DNA of 64,000 nt from assembly GCA_007695285.1 (NCBI GenBank), contig REEC01000192.1:56757-120756 (forward strand), read 5' to 3'. Source of the stretch: Spirochaetaceae bacterium. Lineage in GTDB: Bacteria; Spirochaetota; Spirochaetia; DSM-27196; PXBQ01. The notes beneath the pieces were generated by a model. It saw nothing but the letters and a program-made list of their open reading frames with translations, ran no database searches and had not been told where the DNA came from. The position numbers and the translations under genes are program-made. Shown piece by piece: positions 17,298-24,774 of the stretch (its first letter is position 1; the number at the start of each line of letters is the position of its first letter).

Positions 17298-18092
17298 ATG
17301 GTACGTTCCCTCTGGACCGCAGCGGCCGGTATGAATGGACAACAGTTCAACATCGACACGATCGCGAATAATCTCTCGAACGTGAACACGACCGGCTTCA
17401 AGAAGAACCGACCCGATTTCGAAGATCTCTTGTACCAGACCGTCCGGACCGCCGGTACCCCGGCGACCGAGAACACCTTGGTTCCGGTCGGCGAGCAGTT
17501 TGGGCACGGTGTTCGCGTCGCGGCGACGCAGAAGATTTTCACGCAAGGGTCGCTTCAGAACACCGATGTCGTCAGCGACATCGCGATCGAGGGCGAAGGA
17601 TTCTTCCGCGTCTTGACGTACGACGGCTCTTTCGCGTACACGCGCGACGGTGCGTTCAAGATCGACTCGAACGGTCAGTTCGTTACGTCGAAAGGGTATC
17701 GAGTCGTCCCGGACATCATTATGCCCGAGGGATTTATTCGCGAATCGATCGCGATCTCGGCCGACGGGCGCGTCTCGGTGAACCTTCCGGGGATCGACGA
17801 TCCGATCGACGTCGCGCAAATCGAAGTCTACCGGTTCGTGAATCCGGCCGGTTTGACCGCGGTCGGTGAGAACCTCTTCAAGGTCACGTCCGCGTCGGGC
17901 GACGCGATCGCCGGGCAACCGGGGTTCGACGGCATGGGCCGGCTTCTGCACAAGTTTATCGAAATGAGCAACGTCGAAGCGGTAAACGAGATGGTAAACA
18001 TGATTGTCGCGCAACGCGCGTACGAGATGAGTTCGAAGGCGATTCAGACCTCGGACACGATGCTGGGAATCGCAGCAAATCTCAAACGATAA
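17298..18092 (+). CDS. flgG: Flagellar basal-body distal rod protein FlgG
   Basis: A 264-residue distal rod protein, close to the usual length (about 260). It has SLWTAAAGMNGQQFNIDTIANNLSNVNTTGFKKN at the N-terminus, the FlgG-type EDLLYQTVR and GHGVRVAATQKIFTQGSLQNT segment, and the C-terminal EMSNVEAVNEMVNMIVAQRAYEMSSKAIQTSDTMLG. FlgG forms the part of the drive shaft that crosses the peptidoglycan layer. It is co-transcribed with flgF (12 bases apart) and the rod-binding gene 25 bases downstream. The preceding GAGGTAGAAAA supplies a ribosome site. Confidence 0.96.
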   Translation: MVRSLWTAAAGMNGQQFNIDTIANNLSNVNTTGFKKNRPDFEDLLYQTVRTAGTPATENTLVPVGEQFGHGVRVAATQKIFTQGSLQNTDVVSDIAIEGEGFFRVLTYDGSFAYTRDGAFKIDSNGQFVTSKGYRVVPDIIMPEGFIRESIAISADGRVSVNLPGIDDPIDVAQIEVYRFVNPAGLTAVGENLFKVTSASGDAIAGQPGFDGMGRLLHKFIEMSNVEAVNEMVNMIVAQRAYEMSSKAIQTSDTMLGIAANLKR

Positions 18093-18117
18093 AGCCCGTT
18101 CAATAAAGGAATAAGAC

Positions 18118-18459
18118 ATGATCGACGCAGTATTTGATCGGCACACTGTCGCGACCGCGCGGACACCTGAACTGCCGCGCGTTCCGGGCAACGCCGATGA
18201 GGCGCAACTGCGAGAAGTCACGCGCGATTTTGAGGCGATTTTTGTGAAAACGATGCTCGATTCGATGCGAAACACGTTGAACCGAGAGTCACGGATGTTC
18301 GACGGCGGAATGGCCGAAGAGTTCTTTGAGGACATGCTTTATGAGCAGTATGCAAAGAGAATGACCGAGACCGCGCGTCTCGGAATTGCCGACCTTTTGT
18401 TTCAGCAGCTCTCGCCACAAATTTCGACCGTTCCCGCGCGTGACGCGTATCGTGAATAA
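18118..18459 (+). CDS. flgJ: Rod-binding protein, FlgJ N-terminal type
   Basis: A 113-residue protein equal to the rod-capping half of FlgJ. The signature is EVTRDFEAIFVKTMLDSMRNTL followed by GGMAEEFFEDMLYEQYAKRM. It lacks the muramidase domain that enterobacterial FlgJ carries at its C-terminus, as is usual in spirochaetes. It would help the rod assemble in the periplasm; wall opening must be done by another enzyme, possibly an M23 peptidase like the one at 9615. Start ATG at 18118 behind AAAGGAATAAG. Confidence 0.85.
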   Translation: MIDAVFDRHTVATARTPELPRVPGNADEAQLREVTRDFEAIFVKTMLDSMRNTLNRESRMFDGGMAEEFFEDMLYEQYAKRMTETARLGIADLLFQQLSPQISTVPARDAYRE

Positions 18460-18583
18460 CCAAAACGCCGGTACCGTATGATAAAGTGAACAGTTTCGGT
18501 GATTCTTTTCGTCGCGCCTGATTCGAGTACCGTAAATCTATTCTAAATAAGACTTTATATGCCGTATTTGTTTCTGATATCGT

Positions 18584-18600
18584 TGGCACGCTATTTGCAT
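18584..18600 (+). promoter_or_regulatory. Sigma-54 (-24/-12) promoter of the group 2 sigma gene
   Basis: TGGCACG (18584-18590), CTAT, then TTGCAT (18595-18600) matches the sigma-54 consensus TGGCACG-N4-TTGCW at every defined position. Transcription would begin near 18610, only about 12 bases before the ATG and next to the AGGAG ribosome site. Upstream, GTACCGTA occurs twice as a direct repeat (18471-18478 and 18527-18534), a possible enhancer site for a bacterial enhancer-binding protein. No other promoter of comparable quality precedes the gene. Confidence 0.85.
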
Positions 18601-18621
18601 ATTTAATGCCAGGAGCACGGC

Positions 18622-19464
18622 ATGGAAAAGAAGAATAATTCGAGAATCGACAACGAATCGCTAAAAGCATACTTCGAAGAGATAAAAAAAACAACGCTCC
18701 TGACTTTTGAAGAGGAGCTGGCGCTCTCTAAAAGAATCGAGAATGGCGATGTTGCTGCACGACAGAGATTGATCGAGGCCAACCTTCGGTTGGTCGTCAA
18801 AATTGCGAAACATTACGTGACGTCTGATGTTAACCTGCTCGATCTCGTGCAGGAAGGAAATCTTGGCTTGTTGAAGGCAGCAGCCAAGTACGATCACCGA
18901 AAGAACGTACGATTCAGCACGTACGCGTCTTGGTGGATCAAGCAATCGATCACGCGTGCTTTGAGCAACAAGCGCCGGCAGATCCGGTTACCGCATCGAA
19001 AAGAGGATATGCTCCGCAGAATTCAACGCAGTTATAGCCAACTCGGGCAGAAACTGATGCGCAAGCCGACGATCGAGGAAGTAGCGGCGGACGTCGGAAT
19101 CGAATGTGGCGAAGTCATCGATATGCTGAATATATCAACCGCGACCGTGTCGCTTGACTCAGGCATCAACGACGACACGGGAACGCTTCACGATGTGTGC
19201 GAGGACTACTCGTACTCGCCGGACGCCGAGTTGATGCAAACCGTCGTGCGGGATCAAACGATGCAGTTCCTCAAGCGGCTGCGCGAGCGCGAGCGAAAGA
19301 TTCTCCTGTATCGATTTGCGTTTTTTGGCGGAAAAAAATACACCTTAAAGAAAATCAGCGACGAGATGGGTATCTCGCCCGAGACCGTCCGCCAGATCGA
19401 GATCCGCGCGTTAAAGAAGCTTCGCGAGCAGGCCGAAGATCTGCGTGAGTACGTACACCCTTGA
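18622..19464 (+). CDS. Group 2 sigma-70 family factor (RpoS/RpoD-like)
   Basis: A 280-residue sigma factor with regions 1.2 to 4.2 and no region 1.1. Region 2 is well preserved: RQRLIEANLRLVVKIAKHY, DLVQEGNLGLLKAA and FSTYASWWIKQSITRALSN (2.3-2.4). Region 3 covers HRKEDMLRRIQRSYSQLG, and region 4.2 has YTLKKISDEMGISPETVRQIEIRALKKLRE. Its size fits Borrelia RpoS (267 residues) rather than a primary RpoD (usually above 500). A consensus sigma-54 promoter lies directly upstream, so its synthesis should depend on RpoN and an enhancer-binding protein. It follows the flagellar rod genes but has its own promoter. Orthology to rpoS is inferred from length and control, not shown. Confidence 0.88.
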   Translation: MEKKNNSRIDNESLKAYFEEIKKTTLLTFEEELALSKRIENGDVAARQRLIEANLRLVVKIAKHYVTSDVNLLDLVQEGNLGLLKAAAKYDHRKNVRFSTYASWWIKQSITRALSNKRRQIRLPHRKEDMLRRIQRSYSQLGQKLMRKPTIEEVAADVGIECGEVIDMLNISTATVSLDSGINDDTGTLHDVCEDYSYSPDAELMQTVVRDQTMQFLKRLRERERKILLYRFAFFGGKKYTLKKISDEMGISPETVRQIEIRALKKLREQAEDLREYVHP

Positions 19465-19524
19465 CGGTTTTTTGAGCCGTTGACGGCGCGCGGCAAAACG
19501 GCGGAGTATGGCTCACGTGATCGT

Positions 19525-20604
19525 ATGAAGAAAAAAAACACCGGGGGCGACTCGATCGCCGACACTCACCCGACCGACGGTCGGGTTTCGACAAAAAAAA
19601 CATCTGCCGCGGCGCGCGAGGCGTATATCCGCAAACTGTTCTACCTTCTCGGCGCGATCGCGGTCTTGCTCGCTGCGTTGATCGCAGTGCTGCCGCGCGC
19701 AGACAAAGACTCCGTAACCGATTTAGAGACTCAAGAGCCGACCGAAGTATCGTCGCAGCGGACGCCCGGAAGCGTTTCCGAGCCACAAAGCGAACCGACG
19801 GCACCCGATTCTCGGCCGCCGGAAACGGCCCCGTCCCCAACTCGTCTGCCCACGCCGGTTCCGGAACCAATGCCGGCACCCGTTCCGCGGGATATCCCGA
19901 GCTCAGCGGTCCGCAGCGTACCGGACGCGGCACCGTGGAAGCTCGCGGTCGTGATCGACGACGCGGGCTACACGAGGGATCAGCTCGAGCCTTTCCTGTC
20001 GTTTCCGGGCGTTCTTACGATCGCGGTTCTCCCTCAGCTGCCGCATTCCGAGTACGCAAGCCGTGCGGCGCGGAGTGCGGGGATGGACGTGATTCTTCAC
20101 CAGCCGATGGAGGCGCTAAACGGTGCGGATCCGGGACCCGGCGCGATTTTCGTCGGTGATTCGCGAGAGGACATCGATCGCGTGGTCTCACAAAACTTGA
20201 GGACGGTGCCCGATGCGATCGGGGTCAACAACCATATGGGGTCGCGCGTGACGTCCGACAGGACAACGATGGCGAAATTCCTCGACGTAGTCCGCGACAG
20301 AGACCTTTTTTTCCTCGATAGCAGGACGACCCACGAGACGGTGGGAACGGAGGTCGCCGTCGAGATCGGCGTCCGGGTTCGCGAGCGTGGTGTTTTCCTC
20401 GACCATGACCCCAGGCCTTTGGCGATACGGACGGCTTTTCTCGAAGCGCTCGAGCGCGCGGTTTACGACGGCGAAGTCATCATGATCGGACACGTTATGG
20501 TTCCGGCGGTGGCCGAGTTGCTACACGAGATGCACGACGATCTCATCGAAGCGGGTTTCGAGTTCGTCGGGCTGAAACAGTTGTACGAAGAGGACGTTCG
20601 ATGA
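19525..20604 (+). CDS. Divergent polysaccharide deacetylase-family protein (YibQ-like)
   Basis: A 359-residue membrane-anchored protein. After a basic N-terminus, a transmembrane helix at about 35-55 (LFYLLGAIAVLLAALIAVL) is followed by a Pro/Thr/Glu-rich linker to about residue 140. The periplasmic domain has WKLAVVIDDAGYTRDQLEPFLSFP, LHQPMEA, GVNNHMGSRVTSDR and FLDSRTTHETVG, the pattern of the divergent deacetylase family (DUF610/YibQ). Whether it deacetylates a sugar is not established for the family. The ATG at 19525 is chosen; a TTG at 19480 lacks support. It overlaps tsaD by 4 bases. Confidence 0.8.
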   Translation: MKKKNTGGDSIADTHPTDGRVSTKKTSAAAREAYIRKLFYLLGAIAVLLAALIAVLPRADKDSVTDLETQEPTEVSSQRTPGSVSEPQSEPTAPDSRPPETAPSPTRLPTPVPEPMPAPVPRDIPSSAVRSVPDAAPWKLAVVIDDAGYTRDQLEPFLSFPGVLTIAVLPQLPHSEYASRAARSAGMDVILHQPMEALNGADPGPGAIFVGDSREDIDRVVSQNLRTVPDAIGVNNHMGSRVTSDRTTMAKFLDVVRDRDLFFLDSRTTHETVGTEVAVEIGVRVRERGVFLDHDPRPLAIRTAFLEALERAVYDGEVIMIGHVMVPAVAELLHEMHDDLIEAGFEFVGLKQLYEEDVR

Positions 20605-21620
20605 TTGTGCTGGGGATCGAGACGTCGTGCGACGAGTGCTCAGTCGCGGTTGTCGAGGACGGCACCAAAATCCTCTCGAACGTGATCGCGACGCAGTCCG
20701 ATCAGCACGCCGCGTACTCCGGCGTCGTGCCGGAGATCGCGTCGCGGACTCATACCGAGTGGATAATGGGTGTGTACCGCGAGGCGCTTGAACGATCCGG
20801 GAAGACACGCGTCGAGATCGACGGGATCGCCGTCACGTGTCGACCCGGGCTGAGCGGCTCGCTCGTTGTTGGGCTCTCGTTCGCGAAAGGGCTTAGCCTC
20901 GCGCTCGGCGTCCCTTTTGTCGGCGTTGACCATATTCTCGCGCATCTGTACGCCGTGCAGCTCGAAAACGCCGTCCCGTACCCGTTTCTCGGGGTACTGG
21001 TGTCCGGTGGCCACACGATGCTCGCAGTCGTGAAGTCGTACGACGACGTCGAGGTTCTCGGCACGACGATCGACGACGCGTGCGGTGAGGCGTTTGACAA
21101 GATCGCAAAACAATTCGACATGGGTTATCCGGGCGGAAGCGCGATCGATTCGCTTGCGCGGCGCGGAGCTGCCGACGCGTATTCGTTCCCGAAGCCGTCG
21201 CTCCACAAAGGTGATCACCGGTACGATGTTTCGTACTCCGGTCTCAAGACGGCGGTGGTTCACCACCTCGAGAAGTATCTGAACGCAGGATTCGAAGCGA
21301 CGCGTGAGAACATCGCCGCTGCGTTCGAGAAAACCGCCGTCGAGATCCTCATGACCCGTGTCGAACGAGCCGTACGAGATTTCCGATTCGAGCGTGTTGT
21401 TGCGGGCGGTGGCGTCGCAGCCAACACATACTTTCGTTCGCGCATGCTCGAGTTGACCGGCAGGACCGGTGCGGCCGTTTTTTTCCCTTCGCTCAAACTC
21501 TGCACCGACAACGCGGCGATGGTCGCGGGGATCGGGTACCATTATCTTCGTGAGCAAAAGCACTCGCCCGACACGCTCGACGTCTCCGCGCGGGTCGCTG
21601 TGTTTCGCGGTCGCGAGTGA
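20601..21620 (+). CDS. tsaD: tRNA N6-threonylcarbamoyladenosine transferase TsaD
   Basis: This enzyme transfers threonylcarbamoyl from its adenylate to A37 of tRNAs reading ANN codons. Its 339 residues match the family length. Visible motifs are LGIETSCDECSVAVV, the metal-binding HILAHLYA (H-x3-H), LVSGGHTMLA, the nucleotide site GEAFDKIAK with GYPGGSAID, and GGGVAANTYFR with the late metal-site aspartate in CTDNAAMVA. The ATGA overlap with the upstream deacetylase-like gene implies translational coupling. The convergent gene on the other strand ends 26 bases later, with a GC-rich CCCGGG/CCCGGG hairpin (21626-21640) but no T-run in the gap. Confidence 0.96.
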   Translation: MIVLGIETSCDECSVAVVEDGTKILSNVIATQSDQHAAYSGVVPEIASRTHTEWIMGVYREALERSGKTRVEIDGIAVTCRPGLSGSLVVGLSFAKGLSLALGVPFVGVDHILAHLYAVQLENAVPYPFLGVLVSGGHTMLAVVKSYDDVEVLGTTIDDACGEAFDKIAKQFDMGYPGGSAIDSLARRGAADAYSFPKPSLHKGDHRYDVSYSGLKTAVVHHLEKYLNAGFEATRENIAAAFEKTAVEILMTRVERAVRDFRFERVVAGGGVAANTYFRSRMLELTGRTGAAVFFPSLKLCTDNAAMVAGIGYHYLREQKHSPDTLDVSARVAVFRGRE

Positions 21621-21645
21621 GCCGGCCCGGGACTCCCGGGACTCT

Positions 21646-22626
21646 TCATCGCTGTTTCAGAATCGCGTTGTGCTCAGCGGCGAGCGCCTCAAGGTCCTCG
21701 TTACCCGGAAACAATTTCGGCGCATCGGCGACCGGCGCGTGGATGACTTTCCGCGCGATGGTGCGAAGAATCTGGGCGTACATCGAGTCGGGACGAGAGG
21801 CGCACGTCGGCCGACGTTCGATTACCGCGCGTGCGACGTCCGGGTCGTACGGCACATAACCTATGTACTCGAGCGATGTACCCATGTTCCGCTCGACCAC
21901 GTTTCGCAGTCGCGCACCGATCGCAATATCGTCCTGACTCCGTCCTTGATTGAGAATAACTCGAGGACGGAAGTCGGACAAAACCTTCCGCGCCGTCTCA
22001 GCCGATTCGGGCGATACATCGTCGAGCCGATCCGCGAGCGCCGAAAACGTCGTCGCCGACCCCTCGATCCGTGTGGTCGAGAATTCGTGGACAATCCGGC
22101 GTTCGTCGCTTCGCGCCGGAAAGCTTCGCAGGAGAGTACGGTACAAGACGGTTTTGAGAAACGAGTACGCGTTGAGAATGGCCGTTGTCTCGGGTGTCGT
22201 GACGATTATTCCCGTCGACGATGCGAGAAAAAAATCCACGGTGTTGTAGCTCGATCCTGAGCCGAGGTCCAGAATCACGAAATCGGCGACGAGCGCGGGC
22301 AACTCCTTCAAAATCTTCAGTTTTTGGAAGTACGGCAAATTCGCCGTGCCGGGAAGAAGCGAGTCGCCGGGGATGAAAAATACGCGATCGTAATCAGTAG
22401 GAGCGACGAGCGACGCGAGAGACTGTTCTTGCTTGAAGATCAGATTCCCGACTCCCGCCCTGTTGTTTCGCACGCCGAGGACCGTATGCAGATTCGCACC
22501 GCCAAGATCGAGATCGACCAGGACGACGGTTTTCCCTTCACGAGCGAGGCTGATGCCGATATTCGCGGAGAACACAGTTTTCCCGACTCCACCTTTTCCA
22601 CTCGCGACCGGTATTATGTGCGTCAT
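21646..22626 (-). CDS. MinD/ParA-family P-loop ATPase (FlhG/FleN-like)
   Basis: A 326-residue deviant Walker ATPase. Walker A is SGKGGVGKTVFSANIG; the switch I aspartate is in VLVDLDLGGANLHTVLG; switch II is FVILDLGSGSSYNTVDFFLAS. Residues VTTPETTAILNAYSFLK match FlhG/MinD-type proteins rather than chromosomal ParA. The C-terminal 60 residues (YIGYVPYDPDVARAVIERRP) are typical of FlhG and of nitrogenase-reductase-like Mrp relatives, but an amphipathic MinD membrane-targeting helix is not obvious. Control of flagellar number or placement is possible. It is not next to flhF here, so the role stays open. Confidence 0.8.
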   Translation of the reverse strand: MTHIIPVASGKGGVGKTVFSANIGISLAREGKTVVLVDLDLGGANLHTVLGVRNNRAGVGNLIFKQEQSLASLVAPTDYDRVFFIPGDSLLPGTANLPYFQKLKILKELPALVADFVILDLGSGSSYNTVDFFLASSTGIIVTTPETTAILNAYSFLKTVLYRTLLRSFPARSDERRIVHEFSTTRIEGSATTFSALADRLDDVSPESAETARKVLSDFRPRVILNQGRSQDDIAIGARLRNVVERNMGTSLEYIGYVPYDPDVARAVIERRPTCASRPDSMYAQILRTIARKVIHAPVADAPKLFPGNEDLEALAAEHNAILKQR

Positions 22627-22683
22627 CGATCACAGCATACGTGAAATCCGTTACTCCGACAATTGTGGATTGACAATGTGGAT

Positions 22684-22712
22684 TTGACAATAACCGGCGT
22701 TCGTACTACATT
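22684..22712 (+). promoter_or_regulatory. Strong sigma-70 promoter of apt, predicting a leaderless mRNA
   Basis: TTGACA (22684-22689), a 17-base spacer and TACATT (22707-22712). Transcription would start 6-8 bases after the -10, at or next to the GTG start codon (22719). No Shine-Dalgarno sequence precedes the GTG. A second TTGACA lies at 22670-22675 within the repeated TGTGGATTGACAA/TGTGGATTTGACAA, but it has no -10 at the right distance. Confidence 0.7.
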
Positions 22713-22718
22713 CTCGCC

Positions 22719-23258
22719 GTGGCAACAGTGAGACCGTACGACCTCGACTCGGCGATACGAAAAGTTCCTGACTTTCCGCGGCCGGGCATCCTTTTTTACG
22801 ACATCACCGGGATCCTGATGAAGCCCGACGCGTATCGCTTCTGCATCGATTCGATGGCCGAGTTGTATCGCGATCACGAGATCGACGCGGTCGCGGCGAT
22901 CGAGGCGCGGGGCTTCCTGTTCGCCGCGCCGTTCGCCGAGCGGCTCGGGATTCCGTTGATTCTCGTGCGCAAAAAAGGTAAGCTGCCCGGCAAGAAACTG
23001 CGGAAACGGTTCACGCTCGAGTACGGTGAGGACGAGATCGAGATCCACGAGGCCGACATTGGATCGAAGAAGAAAGTCCTTCTCGTCGATGACCTGGTCG
23101 CAACCGGGGGAACGCTTCGCGCCGCGGCCGATCTCTTCAAGGAAGCCGGAGCGGACGTGGTTTCGGTGTTCTGTGTGGTGGGGCTTCCGTTTCTCCGGTA
23201 CGACGGTGTTCTCGGTGATTACCGGGTCGAGACACTGATTACGTACGATTCGGAGTGA
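22719..23258 (+). CDS. apt: Adenine phosphoribosyltransferase
   Basis: Apt salvages adenine to AMP using PRPP. The 179 residues carry the family marks: IRKVPDFPRPGILFYDITGIL at the N-terminus, AAIEARGFLFAAPFAERLGIPLILVRKKGKLPG, and the PRPP loop VLLVDDLVATGGTLRAAADL. The start is GTG at 22719. A nearby ATG is absent and the promoter position suggests that ribosomes load directly on the 5' end. Two tRNA genes follow, with their own promoter. Confidence 0.96.
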   Translation: MATVRPYDLDSAIRKVPDFPRPGILFYDITGILMKPDAYRFCIDSMAELYRDHEIDAVAAIEARGFLFAAPFAERLGIPLILVRKKGKLPGKKLRKRFTLEYGEDEIEIHEADIGSKKKVLLVDDLVATGGTLRAAADLFKEAGADVVSVFCVVGLPFLRYDGVLGDYRVETLITYDSE

Positions 23259-23286
23259 CCGAGCGGCGACGTACGCAGTGCCGATC

Positions 23287-23315
23287 TTGACACGACCGGG
23301 GATTGTTATTAATGT
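23287..23315 (+). promoter_or_regulatory. Promoter of the tRNA-Gln/tRNA-Glu unit
   Basis: TTGACA (23287-23292), a 17-base spacer and TAATGT (23310-23315), 15 bases before the first tRNA. The expected start is near 23322. The unit is closed by the terminator at 23487-23527. Confidence 0.7.
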
Positions 23316-23329
23316 GTGCGGCACAACGT

Positions 23330-23400
23330 TTCCCGGTGGTGTAATGGTAGCACTGCAGATTCTGGCTCTGTTAGTGGGGGTTCAAGTCCTCCCCGGGAAG
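23330..23400 (+). tRNA. tRNA-Gln (anticodon CTG)
   Basis: 71-base cloverleaf: acceptor TTCCCGG/CCGGGAA, short D arm GTGTAATGGTAGCAC, anticodon stem GCAGA/TCTGT (one G-U pair) with loop TTCTGGC (anticodon CTG, glutamine CAG), T arm with TTCAAGT loop, discriminator G. No CCA encoded. Confidence 0.93.
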
Positions 23401-23411
23401 TTGACCGAGAC

Positions 23412-23483
23412 GGCCCCTTCGTCTAGCGGTTAGGACAGGAGATTCTCATTCTTCAAACAGGGGTTCGATTCCCCTAGGGGCTA
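23412..23483 (+). tRNA. tRNA-Glu (anticodon CTC)
   Basis: 72-base cloverleaf: acceptor GGCCCCT/AGGGGCT, D arm GTCTAGCGGTTAGGAC, anticodon stem GGAGA/TCTTC with loop TTCTCAT (anticodon CTC, glutamate GAG), T loop TTCGATT, discriminator A. It lies 11 bases after tRNA-Gln and shares its promoter and terminator. Confidence 0.94.
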
Positions 23484-23486
23484 AAA

Positions 23487-23527
23487 ACCGGTAATCCGTG
23501 GCGACGCCATGGACCCGGTTTTTTTTT
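23487..23527 (+). terminator. Rho-independent terminator after the tRNA pair
   Basis: ACCGG/CCGGT closes a two-part stem whose upper half is TCCGTGGC/GCCATGGA with loop GAC. A run of nine T follows (23519-23527). It lies 4 bases after tRNA-Glu. Confidence 0.9.
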
Positions 23528-23581
23528 GCCGTTTTCTCGTCAATCATCGGGATTCATCGGGATTGACGAATGAGAGGTACG

Positions 23582-24721
23582 ATGGATAAACGTTTTCTTG
23601 TTCTGGCCGACGGTACTGTGTACGAGGGGCGCGGATTCGGCGCGCCGGCGATCCCGGTCGAGGCTCTCGACGTCGAGGCGGCGCACGGCGTCGGTGAAGT
23701 TGTGTTCAACACGGCAATGTCGGGTTACCACGAAGTTCTGACCGATCCGTCGTACACCGGACAGATCGTCGCGATGACGTATCCGCACGTCGGTAACTAC
23801 GGCGATCTCGACGTCTGGAGCGAGATCGGTCCGGAGTCCGGGACCGGCCGGCCTCTCGTGAAAGCCGCCGGTCTCGTCGCTCGACGCGTCTACACCGGCC
23901 CGGTCCCCGAAGGACGCGAAACTCTGCACGACTTCCTCGCACGCACCGGTACGCCGGGTATCACCGAGATCGATACGCGCGCGCTGACGTTGAAGTTGCG
24001 CGACGGAGGTAGCCTGAACGGCGTGATCGCCGTCGGTGCTAAAGGCGATCTGACGGATTCCGAGCGTGATGCGGTCGTTGCTTTTGTCTCGGGATACCCC
24101 GACATGGTCGGTAGAAACCTGATCGGGACGGTCGGTTCCCGTTCACCCGACGTCATGGACGGACACGGCGGTCCGACGGTCGGCGTAATCGACTGCGGTT
24201 CAAAGGCGAACATACTGCGCATTCTTGCGCAGACAGGATGCCGGATCTGTCTGTTCCCGAGTACCGTCGACGCGGCCGAGATTCTTGCCGCAAAACCCGA
24301 CGCCGTCCTTGTTACTAACGGCCCGGGAGACCCCGCGGTGCTCACGCGGCAGATCGGCGTGATAGCGGATCTGATCGGGCGGTTGCCTGTTTTCGGGATT
24401 TGTCTTGGGCACCAGTTGATTTGCGAGGCTCTTGGGGCTCGAACGTACAAGATGTCTTTCGGCCACCACGGTGTGAACCATCCGGTGCGCGATGAAACGA
24501 CCGGCCGCGTGTTCGTGACGTCGCAGAACCATGGATTTGCCGTCGACGAGACGGGTCTTCCTGCAGGGGCGTCGGTGTGGTTTCGGAACGCGAACGACCG
24601 AACGATCGAAGGGATTCGCAACGATGAACTCAAGGTAATGACCGCGCAGTTCCATCCCGAGAGCGCGCCGGGACCACACGATTCGCGCTGGATATTCGAC
24701 GCGTTTCTCGACGCAATATAG
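23582..24721 (+). CDS. carA: Carbamoyl-phosphate synthase small chain
   Basis: The glutaminase subunit that releases ammonia from glutamine for CarB. About 379 residues. The N-terminal half has [34 protein letters not shown] and [15 protein letters not shown]. The C-terminal class I amidotransferase domain has nucleophile motif FGICLGHQL and catalytic His-Glu in [12 protein letters not shown]. The ATG at 23582 is preferred because AGAGG precedes it; an in-frame ATG at 23570 has no ribosome site. carB follows after 53 bases. Together they supply carbamoyl phosphate for arginine synthesis and for pyrBI in this window. Confidence 0.96.
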   Translation: MDKRFLVLADGTVYEGRGFGAPAIPVEALDVEAAHGVGEVVFNTAMSGYHEVLTDPSYTGQIVAMTYPHVGNYGDLDVWSEIGPESGTGRPLVKAAGLVARRVYTGPVPEGRETLHDFLARTGTPGITEIDTRALTLKLRDGGSLNGVIAVGAKGDLTDSERDAVVAFVSGYPDMVGRNLIGTVGSRSPDVMDGHGGPTVGVIDCGSKANILRILAQTGCRICLFPSTVDAAEILAAKPDAVLVTNGPGDPAVLTRQIGVIADLIGRLPVFGICLGHQLICEALGARTYKMSFGHHGVNHPVRDETTGRVFVTSQNHGFAVDETGLPAGASVWFRNANDRTIEGIRNDELKVMTAQFHPESAPGPHDSRWIFDAFLDAI

Positions 24722-24774
24722 GTTTCTCGAGAAGTACAGAGCTTGAGTTGTTTCACTCGAACCAGGAGGATTTC

